Shown piece by piece: positions 1 to 11,259 of a DNA stretch of 64,000 nucleotides. The translations under genes were made by a program, and so were the position numbers. Source of the DNA: Rhizobium sp. SL86 (GTDB lineage Bacteria > Pseudomonadota > Alphaproteobacteria > Rhizobiales > Rhizobiaceae). The notes under the pieces were generated by a model. That model saw only the letters and a list, made by a program, of their open reading frames with translations, made no database searches and had not been told where the DNA came from. Each line of letters opens with the position of its first letter. The stretch's first letter is position 1. The DNA lies in NCBI RefSeq assembly GCF_026672545.1, contig NZ_JAPPRJ010000001.1, forward strand, positions 1 to 64,000, read 5' to 3'.

Positions 1-785
1 TCGGTGACGACGCGCACGAGGACGGCCATGGCGGCGACCTTCGGACCCGAGGCGAAGAAGGCGGTGACCGGCGTCGGCGCACCTTCGTAGACGTCCGGCG
101 TCCACATGTGGAACGGCACGGCGGAGATCTTGAAGGCGAGACCGGCGAGGATGAAGACCAGGCCGAAAACGACGCCGAGCGAACGGGTTTCTGCGGTCAA
201 GACGGCTGCGATGTTGTCGAAGCCGGTATTGCCGGTGAAACCGTAGACCAGCGACATGCCATACAACAGCATGCCGGAGGAGAGCGCGCCGAGCACGAAA
301 TACTTCAGACCGGCTTCCGTCGAGCGCAGGCTGTCACGGTTGATCGCAGCGACCACGTAGAGCGCGAGCGACATCAGCTCGAGGCCCATGTAGACGGCGA
401 GCAGGTCGTTGGCCGAGATCAGCAGCATCATGCCGAGGGTGGCAAGCACCAGCAGAACCGGGAACTCGAAACGGTCCAGCTGTTCGGAACGGGCATTACC
501 GACCGTCATCACCATGGCGGTGATGGAACCGACCAGCGCGATCACCTTCATGAAGCGGCTGAACGGATCGAGGATGAAGGCGCCGCCCCAGGCTTCGCCC
601 TGTGCCGGGACAAACACGAGCCAGAGACCCGCGGCGATCATGATCGCCACGGCAAGGCCGGTGACCGTCGGAGCCGACCGGTCGCCCGAGAAAACGCCGA
701 TCATCAGGAGCGCCAGGGCGCCGATCGCAAGGATCAGCTCGGGCGTCGAGATCTGCAGGCTCGCAAGCAGGATTTCAGCAGTCAT
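1..785 (-). CDS. nuoN: NADH-quinone oxidoreductase subunit N (partial, C-terminus off the window)
   Basis: This is the N-terminal part, about 261 codons, of the NuoN antiporter-like membrane subunit of complex I; the rest lies before base 1. The ATG is at 783-785 and the translation opens [18 protein letters not shown], followed by hydrophobic helices. It lies 18 bases downstream of the nuoM stop on the same strand and closes the nuo operon as expected. NuoN belongs to the Mrp-antiporter-like family of proton-pumping subunits in the inner membrane. The identification rests on position after nuoM and the polytopic membrane character. Confidence 0.93.
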   Translation of the reverse strand, partial: MTAEILLASLQISTPELILAIGALALLMIGVFSGDRSAPTVTGLAVAIMIAAGLWLVFVPAQGEAWGGAFILDPFSRFMKVIALVGSITAMVMTVGNARSEQLDRFEFPVLLVLATLGMMLLISANDLLAVYMGLELMSLALYVVAAINRDSLRSTEAGLKYFVLGALSSGMLLYGMSLVYGFTGNTGFDNIAAVLTAETRSLGVVFGLVFILAGLAFKISAVPFHMWTPDVYEGAPTPVTAFFASGPKVAAMAVLVRVVT

Positions 786-803
786 GTCCAGTCGTGTCCC
801 GTC

Positions 804-2315
804 TCAATGCACCAGCAGTGCGAGTTTCCCGGCCGCCTGCAGGGCAGCGGAGTAGTTGTTGATCAGCAGGTCTACCGAAGCTGCCGTCGCATCGAAGACG
901 GGAGCCGGATAGACGCCGAAGAAGATGGTGAGAGCAACCAGCGGATAAAGGATGACCTTTTCGCGCGTGTTGAGATCGAGCAGGCCCTTCAGGCTTTCCT
1001 TCTCGAGCGCGCCGAAGATGACGCGGCGATAGAGCCACAGCGCATAAGAGGCCGACAGGATCACGCCGGTTGCCGCAAACAGCGCCACCCAGGTGTTGAC
1101 GCGGAAGACGCCGATGATCGTCAGGAATTCACCAACGAAACCGGAGGTGCCGGGCAGACCGACATTGGCCATGGTGAAGACCATGAAGGCGACGGCATAT
1201 TTCGGCATGTTGTTGACGAGGCCGCCATAGGCCGCGATCTCGCGGGTGTGCAGCCGGTCATAGATCACGCCGACGCAGAGGAAGAGCGCGCCGGACACGA
1301 TGCCGTGCGACAGCATCTGGAAGATGGCGCCCTGGATACCCTGCTGGTTGGCCGCAAAGATGCCCATCGTCACGTAACCCATGTGGGCAACCGAGGAATA
1401 GGCGATCAGCTTCTTGATGTCGTCCTGCATCATCGCGACCAGCGAGGTGTAGATGATGGCGAGAACCGAGAGCGTGAAAACGAAGGGCGCAAAGTAGTCA
1501 GACGCCAGCGGGAACATGGCAAGCGAGAAACGGATGAAACCGTAACCGCCGAGCTTCAGCATGACACCGGCCAGGATGACGGAGCCTGCCGTCGGCGCCT
1601 GGACGTGGGCATCCGGAAGCCAGGTGTGCACCGGCCACATCGGCATCTTGACCGCAAAGGAGGCGAAGAAGGCGAGCCAGAGCCAGGTTTGCAGACCGGC
1701 GGGGAAACCGAACTTCAGCAGTTCCGTGATGTCGGTCGTGCCAGCCTGCCAGTACATGGCCATGATGGCGACCATCATCAGCACCGAACCGAGCAGCGTG
1801 TAGAGGAAGAACTTGTAGGAGGCGTAGACGCGGTCCTTGCCGCCCCAGACGCCGATGATGATGAACATCGGCACCAGCGTCGCTTCAAAGAAGACGTAGA
1901 AGAGAACGATATCGAGCGACACGAAGACGCCGATCATGACCACTTCCAAAAGCAGGAAGGCGATCATGTATTCCTTCAGGCGCTTCTCCACCGATTCCCA
2001 GCTGGCGAGCACGCAGAAGGGCATCAGGAAGGTCGTCAGGATGACGAACAGCATGGAGATACCGTCGACGCCCAGGTGATAGGCGATGCCAGTGTTCATC
2101 CACTCATGCTTTTCGACCATCTGGAAGCCCGGGTTCGAATTGTCGAACCCGATCCAGATGAACAGCGACACGACGAAGGTGAAGACGGTCGTCAGAAGCG
2201 AAACGTTCAGGATATTCCGGCGGCCGAAGGGGCCGTCTTCCCGCGTCAGAAGCAGGAGAACGACGCCGACGAGCGGCAGGAAGGTGACCGTTGAGAGAAT
2301 CGGCCAATCGGTCAT
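804..2315 (-). CDS. nuoM: NADH-quinone oxidoreductase subunit M
   Basis: This is the 503-residue polytopic NuoM subunit, a proton-pumping antiporter-like subunit of complex I in the inner membrane. The segment containing [19 protein letters not shown] and the following [10 protein letters not shown] region is characteristic of the family. A later run of [17 protein letters not shown] carries the usual membrane-embedded lysines. The length is normal for rhizobial NuoM. Its ATG overlaps the nuoL stop by one base (TGATG), so the two are probably translationally coupled. Confidence 0.97.
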   Translation of the reverse strand: MTDWPILSTVTFLPLVGVVLLLLTREDGPFGRRNILNVSLLTTVFTFVVSLFIWIGFDNSNPGFQMVEKHEWMNTGIAYHLGVDGISMLFVILTTFLMPFCVLASWESVEKRLKEYMIAFLLLEVVMIGVFVSLDIVLFYVFFEATLVPMFIIIGVWGGKDRVYASYKFFLYTLLGSVLMMVAIMAMYWQAGTTDITELLKFGFPAGLQTWLWLAFFASFAVKMPMWPVHTWLPDAHVQAPTAGSVILAGVMLKLGGYGFIRFSLAMFPLASDYFAPFVFTLSVLAIIYTSLVAMMQDDIKKLIAYSSVAHMGYVTMGIFAANQQGIQGAIFQMLSHGIVSGALFLCVGVIYDRLHTREIAAYGGLVNNMPKYAVAFMVFTMANVGLPGTSGFVGEFLTIIGVFRVNTWVALFAATGVILSASYALWLYRRVIFGALEKESLKGLLDLNTREKVILYPLVALTIFFGVYPAPVFDATAASVDLLINNYSAALQAAGKLALLVH

Positions 2316-4315
2316 CAGAAGGAACTCCCGAGCATCATCCAGGTGACGAGGGCTGCGATGCCGATCAGCATCGCAAACGCGTAATGATAAAGGTAACCGG
2401 ACTGCAGGCGCACGACACCGCGGGTGATGTCTGCGACGCGCGCGGCAATGCCGTTCGGACCGTAGGCATCGATGACGGCGACGTCACCCTTTTTCCAGAG
2501 GAACCTACCAAGCGCCTTGGCGGACCGGACGAAGAGGAAATCGTACAGTTCGTCGAAGTACCACTTGTTGAGCAGGAACTGGTAGAGGATCCGGTGGTTT
2601 TCGGCGAGACGCTTCGGCGTCTGCGGCGACTTGATATACATGTACCAGGCCGTCACGAAACCGGTGAGCATCGCCACGAACGGGCTCCACTTCACCCACA
2701 GCGGAACGTGGTGGAACTCTTCGAGGATCTCGTTGTGCGGGCCGGTGAACAGCGCGCCCTTCCAGAACTCGTTGTAGTGGTGGCCGAAGAAATAACCTTC
2801 GAACACGACACCGGCGAAGATCGCACCGACCGTCAGGAAGGCGAGCGGCAGGAGCATGATCATCGGGCTCTCATGCACGTGGTGCATGACATCCGAGGAG
2901 GCGCGCGGCTTGCCGAAGAAGGTGAGGAAGGCCAGGCGCCACGAATAGAAGCTCGTGAAGAGGGCTGCGATCACCAGGAGCGTGAAGGCGAAACCGGCAA
3001 CCGCCGAATGCGAGGCGAAGGCGGATTCGATGATCACATCCTTGGAGAAGAAACCGGCAAAACCGATCATCGTGCCCGGGATACCGACGCCGGTCAGCGC
3101 AAGCGTGCCGATCGTCATCGCCCAGAAGGTATAGGGGATGTGCTTGCGCAGACCACCCATGTGGCGCATGTCCTGCTCGCCATCAACGGCATGGATGACC
3201 GAACCGGCGCCAAGGAACAGCAGGGCCTTAAAGAAGGCGTGCGTGAAGAGGTGGAAAACGGCCGCACCATAGGCGCCGACGCCGAGCGCCACGAACATGT
3301 AACCGAGCTGCGAACAGGTCGAATAGGCGATGACGCGCTTGATGTCGTTCTGCACGAGGCCGACGGTGGCCGCGAAGAAGGCGGTGATCGCACCGATGAT
3401 GGTGACGACGGTCAGCGCATCCGGCGACAGTTCGAAGAGCGGCGACATGCGGGCGACGAGGAAGACGCCGGCGGTGACCATGGTTGCGGCGTGAATGAGG
3501 GCCGAAACCGGGGTCGGGCCTTCCATCGCGTCCGGCAGCCAGGTGTGCAGCAGGAACTGCGCCGACTTACCCATGGCGCCCATGAAGAGCAGCAGGCAGA
3601 CGCCGGTCAGCGCATGCGCCTTGTCGAGCTGCATGCCGAAGAGGTTGATGACGGCCTGGCCGGCATCGGCAGAGCCTTCCGCCGGCAGATAGGTCTGGGC
3701 AGTGGCAAAGATGGTTTCGAAGTTGATCGAACCGAAGAGGACGAACACACCCGAAATGCCGAGCACGAAACCGAAGTCGCCGACGCGGTTGACGATGAAG
3801 GCCTTCATCGCAGCGGCAGACGCGGACGGCTTCTTGAACCAGAAACCGATCAGCAGGTAGGAGGCCAGACCCACGCCTTCCCAGCCGAAGAACATCTGCG
3901 CCAGGTTGTCGGAGGTCACCAGCATCAGCATGGCGAAGGTGAACAGCGACAGGTAGGCGAAGAAGCGCGGCCGATGCGGATCGTGGTGCATGTAGCCGAT
4001 CGAATAGAGGTGAACGAGCGTCGACACCGAGTTGACGACGACGAACATCACCGCCGTCAGCGTATCGATGCGGAAGGCCCATTCGAAATCGAGGCCGCCG
4101 GACTGGATCCAGCGCAGCACGGTGACCTTGATCACCTCGTGGCTTTCACTGTGGCCGAGCGCCACATCGAAGAAGACGATCCACGACAGGATGGCGGCGA
4201 TGATCATCAGGCCGCTGGTGACGTATTCGGATGCCTTGGCGCCGATCGAACGGCCGAACAGGCCGGCGATCAGGAAGCCGATCAGGGGAAGAAAGACGAT
4301 AGCCTTGTAGATCAT
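2315..4315 (-). CDS. nuoL: NADH-quinone oxidoreductase subunit L
   Basis: NuoL is the distal antiporter-like proton-pumping subunit of complex I. The protein has 666 residues, typical for the family. It carries the [20 protein letters not shown] signature in its middle, followed by [18 protein letters not shown]. The C-terminal part holds the lateral helix and final transmembrane helix region. The gene starts 7 bases after nuoK and its stop overlaps the nuoM start. Nothing is unusual in length or motifs. Confidence 0.97.
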   Translation of the reverse strand: MIYKAIVFLPLIGFLIAGLFGRSIGAKASEYVTSGLMIIAAILSWIVFFDVALGHSESHEVIKVTVLRWIQSGGLDFEWAFRIDTLTAVMFVVVNSVSTLVHLYSIGYMHHDPHRPRFFAYLSLFTFAMLMLVTSDNLAQMFFGWEGVGLASYLLIGFWFKKPSASAAAMKAFIVNRVGDFGFVLGISGVFVLFGSINFETIFATAQTYLPAEGSADAGQAVINLFGMQLDKAHALTGVCLLLFMGAMGKSAQFLLHTWLPDAMEGPTPVSALIHAATMVTAGVFLVARMSPLFELSPDALTVVTIIGAITAFFAATVGLVQNDIKRVIAYSTCSQLGYMFVALGVGAYGAAVFHLFTHAFFKALLFLGAGSVIHAVDGEQDMRHMGGLRKHIPYTFWAMTIGTLALTGVGIPGTMIGFAGFFSKDVIIESAFASHSAVAGFAFTLLVIAALFTSFYSWRLAFLTFFGKPRASSDVMHHVHESPMIMLLPLAFLTVGAIFAGVVFEGYFFGHHYNEFWKGALFTGPHNEILEEFHHVPLWVKWSPFVAMLTGFVTAWYMYIKSPQTPKRLAENHRILYQFLLNKWYFDELYDFLFVRSAKALGRFLWKKGDVAVIDAYGPNGIAARVADITRGVVRLQSGYLYHYAFAMLIGIAALVTWMMLGSSF

Positions 4316-4322
4316 GACCTGA

Positions 4323-4631
4323 TCAGCCCTTCATCATGTTGACGTCTTCGACCGCGATCGAGCCGCGGTTGCGGTAGAAGACCACCAGAATTGCAAGACC
4401 GATCGCCGCTTCCGCAGCCGCGACGGTCAGAATGAACAGCGCGAAGACCTGGCCGACGATATCGTTCAGGAAGGAGGAGAACGCGATCATGTTCAGGTTG
4501 ACCGAGAGCAGGATCAGTTCGATCGACATCAGGATGATGATGACGTTCTTCCGGTTCAGGAAGATGCCGAAGACGCCGAGCGTGAAGAGAATGGCGCTGA
4601 CGGTCAGGTAATGAGAAAGTCCGATTTCCAT
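4323..4631 (-). CDS. nuoK: NADH-quinone oxidoreductase subunit K
   Basis: NuoK is a small three-helix membrane subunit of complex I, homologous to MrpC. The protein has 102 residues, as expected. Conserved acidic residues lie within the helices, in [18 protein letters not shown] and in [15 protein letters not shown]; the family uses these glutamates in proton translocation. It lies 24 bases after nuoJ and 7 bases before nuoL on the same strand. Confidence 0.97.
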   Translation of the reverse strand: MEIGLSHYLTVSAILFTLGVFGIFLNRKNVIIILMSIELILLSVNLNMIAFSSFLNDIVGQVFALFILTVAAAEAAIGLAILVVFYRNRGSIAVEDVNMMKG

Positions 4632-4655
4632 ATTCGCTGTTCCTTGATCGCGCGC

Positions 4656-5270
4656 TCAGAGACCCTGGCCAGGCTTAACCTTGACCACCTCGACGGCGGT
4701 GGCCGGCGTGCGGGCCACCTGCTTCGAAATGTCCTGGCGCTTGATGTGCTGCCGGTGGCGAAGCGTCAGCACAATTGCGCCGATCATGGCCACGAGAAGA
4801 ACGAGACCTGCCACCTGGAAGAAGTAGATGTAATTCGTATAGAGCACGTCGCCGAGGGCCGCCGTGTTGGTGCGGGTGGCCGGCGACGGGATCGGCATGG
4901 TGATCGCCTTGGCGGCTTCCGGCGTGATGAAGCTGCCACCGACGACGATGATGAGTTCCGCTGCCACGATCAGCCCGACCAGTGCGCCGATCGGCGCATA
5001 TTGCAGGATGCCGGAGCGAAGCTCAGCGAAGTCGATGTCGAGCATCATGACGACGAAGAGGAAGAGAACTGCCACGGCGCCGATATAAACGACGAGCAGG
5101 ATCATGGCGAGGAACTCGGCGCCCGTCAGCAGGAACAGACCGGCGGCGTTAAAGAACACCAGGATCAGGTAAAGGACGGAATGCACCGGGTTCCTGGCCG
5201 AAATGACCATGAACGCCGACGCGACCGCGACGAAGGCGAACAAATAGAAGAAAACAGCCTGCAAACCCAT
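4656..5270 (-). CDS. nuoJ: NADH-quinone oxidoreductase subunit J
   Basis: NuoJ is a five-helix membrane subunit of complex I. I chose the ATG at 5268-5270, which opens MGLQAVFFYLFAFVAVASAF. It is preceded by an AAGGC ribosome binding site and matches the normal NuoJ N-terminus. Upstream in-frame codons to 5354 give a hydrophilic extension unlike the family. The protein is 204 residues, with the conserved AVLFLFVVMMLDID segment in the third helix. A 137-base gap separates it from nuoI, the longest spacer in the operon. Confidence 0.96.
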   Translation of the reverse strand: MGLQAVFFYLFAFVAVASAFMVISARNPVHSVLYLILVFFNAAGLFLLTGAEFLAMILLVVYIGAVAVLFLFVVMMLDIDFAELRSGILQYAPIGALVGLIVAAELIIVVGGSFITPEAAKAITMPIPSPATRTNTAALGDVLYTNYIYFFQVAGLVLLVAMIGAIVLTLRHRQHIKRQDISKQVARTPATAVEVVKVKPGQGL

Positions 5271-5321
5271 GGTGGTGCCTTTTCGTCTTCCCCAGTGAGG
5301 CCAAGAACCCCTCACCGTCAA

Positions 5322-5394
5322 AACCTGGCGGTCGGTTTCACCGGCCAGGTTCAAAGCTTCAATATCGGTCCGGCACAGGAGGCTCCGGTGCCGG
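5322..5394. other. Two inverted repeats in the nuoI-nuoJ spacer
   Basis: The longest spacer within the nuo operon holds two perfect inverted repeats. The first has arms AACCTGGC (5322-5329) and GCCAGGTT (5344-5351). The second has arms CCGGCAC (5370-5376) and GTGCCGG (5388-5394). Neither is followed by a T-run, so they are not obvious terminators. They could form RNA hairpins that affect mRNA stability, but this is inference. Confidence 0.45.
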
Positions 5395-5407
5395 CAGTGT
5401 CAATCGA

Positions 5408-5899
5408 TCAACGGTACGGCGCATCCATCGAGATGTTGCGCGCGATTTCGCGTTCCCAGCGGTCGCCATTGTCCAGCAGACGCTGCTTGTCGAAGTAGAG
5501 CTCTTCGCGGGTCTCCGTGGAGAACTCGAAGTTCGGACCTTCGACGATGGCATCGACCGGGCAGGCTTCCTGGCAGAAACCGCAATAGATGCACTTCACC
5601 ATGTCGATGTCGTAACGCACCGTACGGCGGGTGCCGTCATTGCGGCGCGGGCCGGCTTCGATGGTGATGGCCTGGGCAGGACAGATGGCTTCGCACAGCT
5701 TGCAGGCGATGCAACGTTCCTCGCCGTTCGGATACCGGCGCAGCGCGTGTTCACCGCGGAAGCGCGGGGAAACCGGGCCCTTTTCGAACGGGTAGTTGAT
5801 GGTGGCCTTCTGTTTGAAGAAGTAGCGCATCGACAGGAAAAACGCCCCGACGAACTCCTTCAGAAACAGCGAACTGACGGATTGTGCCAGACTTGCCAT
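5408..5899 (-). CDS. nuoI: NADH-quinone oxidoreductase subunit I
   Basis: NuoI is the ferredoxin-like subunit carrying iron-sulfur clusters N6a and N6b in the peripheral arm of complex I. The 163-residue protein has two complete 4Fe-4S motifs, [12 protein letters not shown] and [12 protein letters not shown]. An N-terminal amphipathic stretch ([17 protein letters not shown]) contacts the membrane arm. The ATG at 5897-5899 follows a good GGAGAATAACA ribosome binding site. It lies 36 bases after nuoH. Confidence 0.98.
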   Translation of the reverse strand: MASLAQSVSSLFLKEFVGAFFLSMRYFFKQKATINYPFEKGPVSPRFRGEHALRRYPNGEERCIACKLCEAICPAQAITIEAGPRRNDGTRRTVRYDIDMVKCIYCGFCQEACPVDAIVEGPNFEFSTETREELYFDKQRLLDNGDRWEREIARNISMDAPYR

Positions 5900-5935
5900 T
5901 GTTATTCTCCACTTCAGCCGGCAGGCGGCGCCCCT

Positions 5936-6979
5936 TTAGGCGCCAGCCGTCAGCTTGACAACGAATGCAGTCACGATGACCAGGACGAGCGACAGCGGAA
6001 GGAAGACCTTCCAGCCGAGACGCATCAGCTGGTCGTAGCGGTAGCGCGGAACGAAGGCCTTCACCATGGCGAACATGAAGAAGACGAACCCGGCCTTGAG
6101 GATGAACCAGATGATGCCCGGTACCCAGTTCAGGAACCACACATCCACCGGCGGAAGCCAGCCACCCATGAACAGGATGGTGGTGAGCGCGCACATCAGA
6201 ACGATGGCAGCATATTCACCGAGCATGAACATCATGTACGGGGTCGAGCCATATTCGACCATGAAGCCGGCGACAAGTTCCGATTCCGCTTCCGGAAGGT
6301 CGAAGGGCGGACGGTTGGTTTCTGCCAGCGCCGAGATGAAGAAGATCACCATGGCCGGGAAGAGCACGAGCCAGTTCCAGTCGAGGAAGGTGTTCGGCAG
6401 GCCGAGCATGGTGCCGATGCCATCCTTCTGCGCCAGGACGATGTCCGAGAGGTTCAACGAACCGACCGTCAGCAGCACGGTGACGATGATGAGGCCCATC
6501 GAGACTTCGTAGGAGACCATCTGTGCCGCAGAGCGCAGCGCGCCGAGGAACGGATATTTGGAGTTCGACGCCCAGCCACCCATGATGATGCCGTAAACTT
6601 CGAGCGAGGAGATCGCGAAGACGTAGAGGATGCCGACATTGATGTTGGCGATCACCCAGTTTTCATTCACCGGCACGACCGCCCAGGTGGCGAGCGCAAG
6701 CGTCACGGAGACGAGCGGCGCCAGCAGGAAGACGCCCTTGTTGGCGCCGGCCGGGATGATCGGCTCCTTGAAGACGAACTTCAGAAGGTCGGCGAAGGAC
6801 TGGAACAGACCCCAGGGACCGACGACGTTCGGGCCGCGGCGCAGCTGAACGGCAGCCCAGATCTTGCGGTCAGCCAAAAGAATGTAGGCGATGAAGACCA
6901 GAAGGCAGACCAGCAGCAACAGGGACTGACCGATCATGACGATCGCCGGCCAGAGATAGGTCAAGAAAAAAGAGTCCAT
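5936..6979 (-). CDS. nuoH: NADH-quinone oxidoreductase subunit H
   Basis: NuoH is the eight-helix membrane subunit that forms part of the quinone-binding chamber of complex I. The protein has 347 residues. Family signatures visible are [22 protein letters not shown] near residue 45 (quoted as its parts [11 protein letters not shown] and QSFADLLKF) and [20 protein letters not shown] near residue 215. The gene starts 13 bases after nuoG and ends 36 bases before nuoI. Length and motifs are typical. Confidence 0.97.
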   Translation of the reverse strand: MDSFFLTYLWPAIVMIGQSLLLLVCLLVFIAYILLADRKIWAAVQLRRGPNVVGPWGLFQSFADLLKFVFKEPIIPAGANKGVFLLAPLVSVTLALATWAVVPVNENWVIANINVGILYVFAISSLEVYGIIMGGWASNSKYPFLGALRSAAQMVSYEVSMGLIIVTVLLTVGSLNLSDIVLAQKDGIGTMLGLPNTFLDWNWLVLFPAMVIFFISALAETNRPPFDLPEAESELVAGFMVEYGSTPYMMFMLGEYAAIVLMCALTTILFMGGWLPPVDVWFLNWVPGIIWFILKAGFVFFMFAMVKAFVPRYRYDQLMRLGWKVFLPLSLVLVIVTAFVVKLTAGA

Positions 6980-6992
6980 GTTATTTCAGCCT

Positions 6993-9074
6993 TTACTCTG
7001 CCGCAGCCTTGAAGTTGTTGCGGGCCAGCGCAGAACATTCCGCCATCACGGCCGAAGCACGTGCGATCGGGTTCGTGAGATAGAAGTCTTTGACCGGCGA
7101 CGCAAACCCGGACTTCGCCATGCTCACCGGTTTTTTGGCGAGCGTGGCAATCTGGTCGGCGGTGCCCGGCGCAATCTCGTCCAGCTCGCGGAAATGCGGA
7201 TAGGCCGCATAAAGCTTCTGGCGCAGTTGCGAGAGCGAATCGAAGGGCAGCTTCTTGCCGAGCACGTCGGATAGCGCACGCAGGATCGCCCATTCCTCAC
7301 GGGCCTCGCCCGGTGCGAAACCGGCGCGGTTGCCCATCTGGACGCGACCTTCGAGGTTGACCCAGGTGCCCGACTTTTCCGTATAGGCAGCGCCCGGCAG
7401 GATGACGTCGGCATTGTGCGCACCGGCATCGCCGTGGCTGCCGATGTAGACGGTGAACTTTGCGTGCTTGGACGAGAATTCCATCTCGTCGGCGCCGAGC
7501 AGGAAGAGCACGTCCATCGAACGCAGCATGGTGGCGGCATTGGCGCCGTTGGCACCCGGCACGAAACCGAGATCCAGGCCACCGACGCGGGAAGCTGCGG
7601 TGTGGATCACACCGAAACCGTTCCACTCTTCGCCAATCGCACCGACCGATTCGGCAAGGTTTGCTGCCGCAGCCAGAATGCTGTCGCCGTCTTCGCGCAC
7701 GAGCGCGCCCGGACCAACGATGATCATCGGCTTCTTCGCAGCACGCAGCTTCTCGACGAAGCTGTTCGAGCCATTCACCAGGTCGTTCAGCGTATCGGCG
7801 CCAGCACCCAGATACTCATAGGTGTAACGCAGGTCAGACGCTTCGCCGATCACGCCGACCGGCAGGGTGCCACGGCGCCAGCGCTTGCGGATGCGGGCGT
7901 TCAAGACGGCAGCTTCGAAGCGCGGGTTGGCGCCGATCAGAAGCAGTGCGTCGGCATCTTCGATCCCCTGGATGGTCGGGTTGAAGATGTAGGAAGCGCG
8001 ACCGAGCGACGGGTCGAGCTTGGCACCATCCTGGCGGCAATCCATGTTCTGTGAACCGAGGGCGGTCAGCAGTTCCTTCATGGCATACATTTCCTCGACC
8101 GAGGCCATGTCGCCGGCAATCGCGCCGACGCGAGCGCCGGTCGTTGCGGAGACTGCAGCCTTGATCGCGGCAAAGGCATCACCCCAGGTGGCCGGCTGCA
8201 GGCGACCGTCGCGGCGCACATAAGGCCGGTCCAGACGCTGGGTCTTCAGGCCATCCCAGATGAAACGGGTCTTGTCGGAGATCCACTCCTCATTCACCTG
8301 CTCATTGACGCGCGGCATGATGCGCATGACTTCGCGGCCACGGGTATCGACGCGGATTGCCGAGCCGACGGCATCCATGACGTCGATCGATTCGGTCTTG
8401 CCGAGTTCCCACGGACGGGCGGTGAAAGCGAAGGGACGCGAGGTCAGAGCGCCGACCGGGCAGAGGTCGATGACGTTGCCTTGCAGCTCGGAGGTCATCG
8501 CCTGTTCGAGATAGGTGGTGATTTCCGCATCCTCACCACGGCCGATCAGGCCGAGTTCGGAAATGCCGGCGACTTCCGTCGTGAAACGGACGCAGCGCGT
8601 GCAGTGGATGCAGCGGTTCATCACGGTCTTGACGAGCGGGCCGATATACTTGTCTTCGACCGCGCGCTTGTTTTCCGTGTAACGGGAGGCGTCCATGCCA
8701 AACGCCATGGCCTGGTCCTGCAGGTCGCACTCGCCGCCCTGGTCGCAGATCGGGCAATCCAGCGGGTGGTTGATGAGCAGGAACTCCATCACCCCTTCGC
8801 GCGCCTTCTTGACCATCGGCGTGTTGGTGTAGACTTCCGGCAGCTCGCCATTCGGCCCGCCACGGATGTCGCGTACGCCCATGGCGCAGGAGGCTGCCGG
8901 CTTCGGCGGGCCACCCTTCACCTCGATCAGACACATGCGGCAGTTACCGGCCACCGACAGGCGTTCATGGAAACAGAAGCGCGGAACTTCGGCACCAGCT
9001 TCCTCGCACGCCTGCAACAGCGTGAAGTGATCCGGAACCTCGATCTCTTTGCCGTCTACCTTGAGCTTAACCAT
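6993..9074 (-). CDS. nuoG: NADH-quinone oxidoreductase subunit G
   Basis: NuoG is the large iron-sulfur subunit of the complex I peripheral arm. Near the N-terminus are the 2Fe-2S ligands (CFHERLSVAGNCRMC), then CPICDQGGECDLQDQ for the His/Cys-ligated cluster, then CIHCTRCVRF with its partner C-P-V-G-A-L-T segment. The remainder is a molybdopterin-oxidoreductase-like domain without cofactor, as in the family. I prefer the ATG at 9072-9074 (MVKLKVDGKEIEVPDHF), 693 residues. A GTG two codons upstream (9080) is also possible because AGGACG precedes both. Confidence 0.96.
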   Translation of the reverse strand: MVKLKVDGKEIEVPDHFTLLQACEEAGAEVPRFCFHERLSVAGNCRMCLIEVKGGPPKPAASCAMGVRDIRGGPNGELPEVYTNTPMVKKAREGVMEFLLINHPLDCPICDQGGECDLQDQAMAFGMDASRYTENKRAVEDKYIGPLVKTVMNRCIHCTRCVRFTTEVAGISELGLIGRGEDAEITTYLEQAMTSELQGNVIDLCPVGALTSRPFAFTARPWELGKTESIDVMDAVGSAIRVDTRGREVMRIMPRVNEQVNEEWISDKTRFIWDGLKTQRLDRPYVRRDGRLQPATWGDAFAAIKAAVSATTGARVGAIAGDMASVEEMYAMKELLTALGSQNMDCRQDGAKLDPSLGRASYIFNPTIQGIEDADALLLIGANPRFEAAVLNARIRKRWRRGTLPVGVIGEASDLRYTYEYLGAGADTLNDLVNGSNSFVEKLRAAKKPMIIVGPGALVREDGDSILAAAANLAESVGAIGEEWNGFGVIHTAASRVGGLDLGFVPGANGANAATMLRSMDVLFLLGADEMEFSSKHAKFTVYIGSHGDAGAHNADVILPGAAYTEKSGTWVNLEGRVQMGNRAGFAPGEAREEWAILRALSDVLGKKLPFDSLSQLRQKLYAAYPHFRELDEIAPGTADQIATLAKKPVSMAKSGFASPVKDFYLTNPIARASAVMAECSALARNNFKAAAE

Positions 9075-9140
9075 CGTCACTTACGTCCTGTTTCCAGTCC
9101 CCTGCCCTCTTCCACCGGAAGAGACCAGCGACACATTCCG

Positions 9141-9938
9141 TCACCGCAGCAGGGCCTTGGCCTGCGCGATCCAATTGTCCTTCGCAATACGGCCATCGAG
9201 CCCGAGCTCGCGGTCGAAATGCTCCACATCCTTGTCCGTCCAGGCGGCGATCTCCGCAAAACGGGTCACACCCATGCCACCCAGCATTTCGACGAGCTTC
9301 GGACCGATGCCGGAGATCTTCTTCAGATCGTCGGCGGCCTTTGCTGCCTTCTTGCGCGGCTGAGGCTTTGCGGCGACCGGCGCAGGCGTTTCCGCCACAG
9401 GAGCCGCTGTCGCCTTGCCAGCCTTTGCCGTCTTGCCAGCCGCGGCAGGTTTCGCCGCTGCCGGCTCGGCCTTTGCCTTTGCAACCGGAGCCGCTTTCGC
9501 GGCCTTGGCCTTCACCGCAGGCTTTTCGTCCGTCGCCGCAACGGCTTTCGCCGCGGGCTTCGGTTTCGCCACCTTTGCCACCGGCGTGGCGACAGGCTTT
9601 GCGGCGACTGCCGGTTTTGCCTCCGCCACCGGCGCCGCCGCCTTTGCGACCACCACCGGCTCCGGTTTCACCTCTGCCTTGACCGTCTCGGCCACCTGCA
9701 CGACCGGCGCTGCCGGGCTTTCGGCGCGTGCCGGCTTGCCCGTTGCGTCCATGGCCGCCTGCATCATGCCGAAAAAGGCATTGGCGAACTGGGTGGTGAG
9801 TGCCATGCCGGCTGCCGTTGCCACCGCCATGACTTCCATCGGATTGGCCGGCGCGCGCTCGGCAAAGGGCAGAGAAAATCCGATCGACGATTTCTCCGTC
9901 GATTGATCCGCACCAGTCTTGCCTGCGTCACCTGCCAT
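9141..9938 (-). CDS. Ala/Lys/Pro-rich protein with C-terminal helix-hairpin-helix (NuoE-tail-like) domain
   Basis: This 265-residue protein of unknown function is encoded inside the nuo operon, 6 bases after nuoF and 66 before nuoG. Residues 1-70 include an amphipathic segment (MEVMAVATAAGMALTTQFAN). Residues about 75-205 are a low-complexity Ala/Lys/Pro/Val linker resembling histone H1-type tails. The last 55 residues (DDLKKISGIGPKLVEMLGGM onward) form a helix-hairpin-helix domain of the COG3743 type (predicted flap-endonuclease-like H3TH). This domain is clearly related to the C-terminus of NuoE in this same operon. Linkage suggests a complex I accessory role, but no function is established here. 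Confidence 0.85.
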   Translation of the reverse strand: MAGDAGKTGADQSTEKSSIGFSLPFAERAPANPMEVMAVATAAGMALTTQFANAFFGMMQAAMDATGKPARAESPAAPVVQVAETVKAEVKPEPVVVAKAAAPVAEAKPAVAAKPVATPVAKVAKPKPAAKAVAATDEKPAVKAKAAKAAPVAKAKAEPAAAKPAAAGKTAKAGKATAAPVAETPAPVAAKPQPRKKAAKAADDLKKISGIGPKLVEMLGGMGVTRFAEIAAWTDKDVEHFDRELGLDGRIAKDNWIAQAKALLR

Positions 9939-9944
9939 CGGTTG

Positions 9945-11249
9945 TCACTCCGCTGCTTCGAGTACCGCGCCTTCGCTGGTCGCACGGGCGGTGTACTGGT
10001 CGATCCGCTGTTCGATCTCCGGACGGAAGTTGCGGATCAGGCCCTGGATCGGCCATGCGGCCGCATCACCCAGAGCACAGATCGTGTGTCCTTCGATCTG
10101 CTTGGAAACCTGGAACAGCATGTCGATCTCGCGCTTCTGCGCGTTGCCCTTCACCATGCGCTCCAGAACACGCATCATCCAGCCGGTGCCTTCACGGCAC
10201 GGCGTGCACTGGCCGCAGCTTTCGTGTTTGAAGAAAGCCGCGATACGCCAGATCGCCTTGATGATGTCCGTCGATTTGTCCATCACGATCATGCCGCCGG
10301 TGCCGAACGAGGACTTCACCTCGCGCATGCCGTCGAAATCCATGATCGCATCGGCCATGTCTTCGCCACGCACGACCGGGCAGGATGCGCCGCCCGGAAT
10401 GACGCCGAGCAGGTTGTCCCAGCCGCCGCGGATACCGCCACAGTGGCGCTCGATGATTTCGCGGAACGACAGGCCCATCGCCTCTTCGAAGGTGCAGGGC
10501 TTGTTGACGTGACCGGAGACCATGAACAGCTTCGTGCCGACATTGTTGGCGCGGCCGATGGACGAAAACCACGAGGCGCCGCGACGCAGGATGGTCGGGG
10601 CAACGGCGATCGACTCGACGTTGTTGACCGTGGTCGGGCAGCCGTAGAGACCCATGTTGGCCGGGAACGGCGGCTTCAGGCGCGGCTGGCCCTTTTTGCC
10701 TTCCAGGCTTTCCAGCAGCGCGGTTTCTTCACCGCAGATATAGGCGCCGGCGCCGTGATGGACGTAGACGTCGAAATCCCAGCCGCACTTGTTGTTCTTG
10801 CCGAGGAGACCGACCTCGTAACATTCGTCGATCGCCGCCTGCAGGGCTTCACGTTCGCGCATGTATTCGCCGCGCACATAGATATAGGCGGTATGCGCAC
10901 CCATGGCGAAACCGGCAATCACGCAGCCTTCGATCAGCGTGTGCGGATCGTGGCGCATGATATCGCGGTCCTTGCAGGTGCCGGGCTCCGACTCATCCGC
11001 ATTGACGACGAGGTAATGCGGGCGACCGTCGCTTTCCTTCGGCATGAAGGACCATTTCAGGCCCGTCGGGAAGCCTGCACCACCACGGCCACGAAGACCG
11101 GAGGCCTTCATCTCGTTGATGATCCAGTCGCGGCCCTTTTCGATGATCTGCTTGGTTCCATCCCAATGGCCACGGCTCATGGCGCCCTTCACGGACTTGT
11201 CCTTGAGGCCGTAGATATTGGTAAAGATGCGATCCTGATCCTTAAGCAT
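9945..11249 (-). CDS. nuoF: NADH-quinone oxidoreductase subunit F
   Basis: NuoF binds FMN and NADH and is the electron entry point of complex I. The 434-residue protein has the glycine-rich NADH/FMN motif [18 protein letters not shown] near residue 50. It has the second glycine-rich segment [19 protein letters not shown], and the N3 4Fe-4S motif [15 protein letters not shown] near residue 350 with the later [13 protein letters not shown]. It lies 10 bases after nuoE. The start at 11249 opens [15 protein letters not shown], the usual rhizobial N-terminus. Confidence 0.98.
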   Translation of the reverse strand: MLKDQDRIFTNIYGLKDKSVKGAMSRGHWDGTKQIIEKGRDWIINEMKASGLRGRGGAGFPTGLKWSFMPKESDGRPHYLVVNADESEPGTCKDRDIMRHDPHTLIEGCVIAGFAMGAHTAYIYVRGEYMREREALQAAIDECYEVGLLGKNNKCGWDFDVYVHHGAGAYICGEETALLESLEGKKGQPRLKPPFPANMGLYGCPTTVNNVESIAVAPTILRRGASWFSSIGRANNVGTKLFMVSGHVNKPCTFEEAMGLSFREIIERHCGGIRGGWDNLLGVIPGGASCPVVRGEDMADAIMDFDGMREVKSSFGTGGMIVMDKSTDIIKAIWRIAAFFKHESCGQCTPCREGTGWMMRVLERMVKGNAQKREIDMLFQVSKQIEGHTICALGDAAAWPIQGLIRNFRPEIEQRIDQYTARATSEGAVLEAAE

Positions 11250-11259
11250 GTCTCACCTC

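Noticed and set aside
108..4342. Long open frames on the plus strand opposite nuoM and nuoL (728 and 683 residues)
   Set aside because: They are antisense shadows of high-GC coding DNA: composition is Arg/Asp/His/Gln-rich with no domain, and the minus strand encodes unmistakable NuoM and NuoL.
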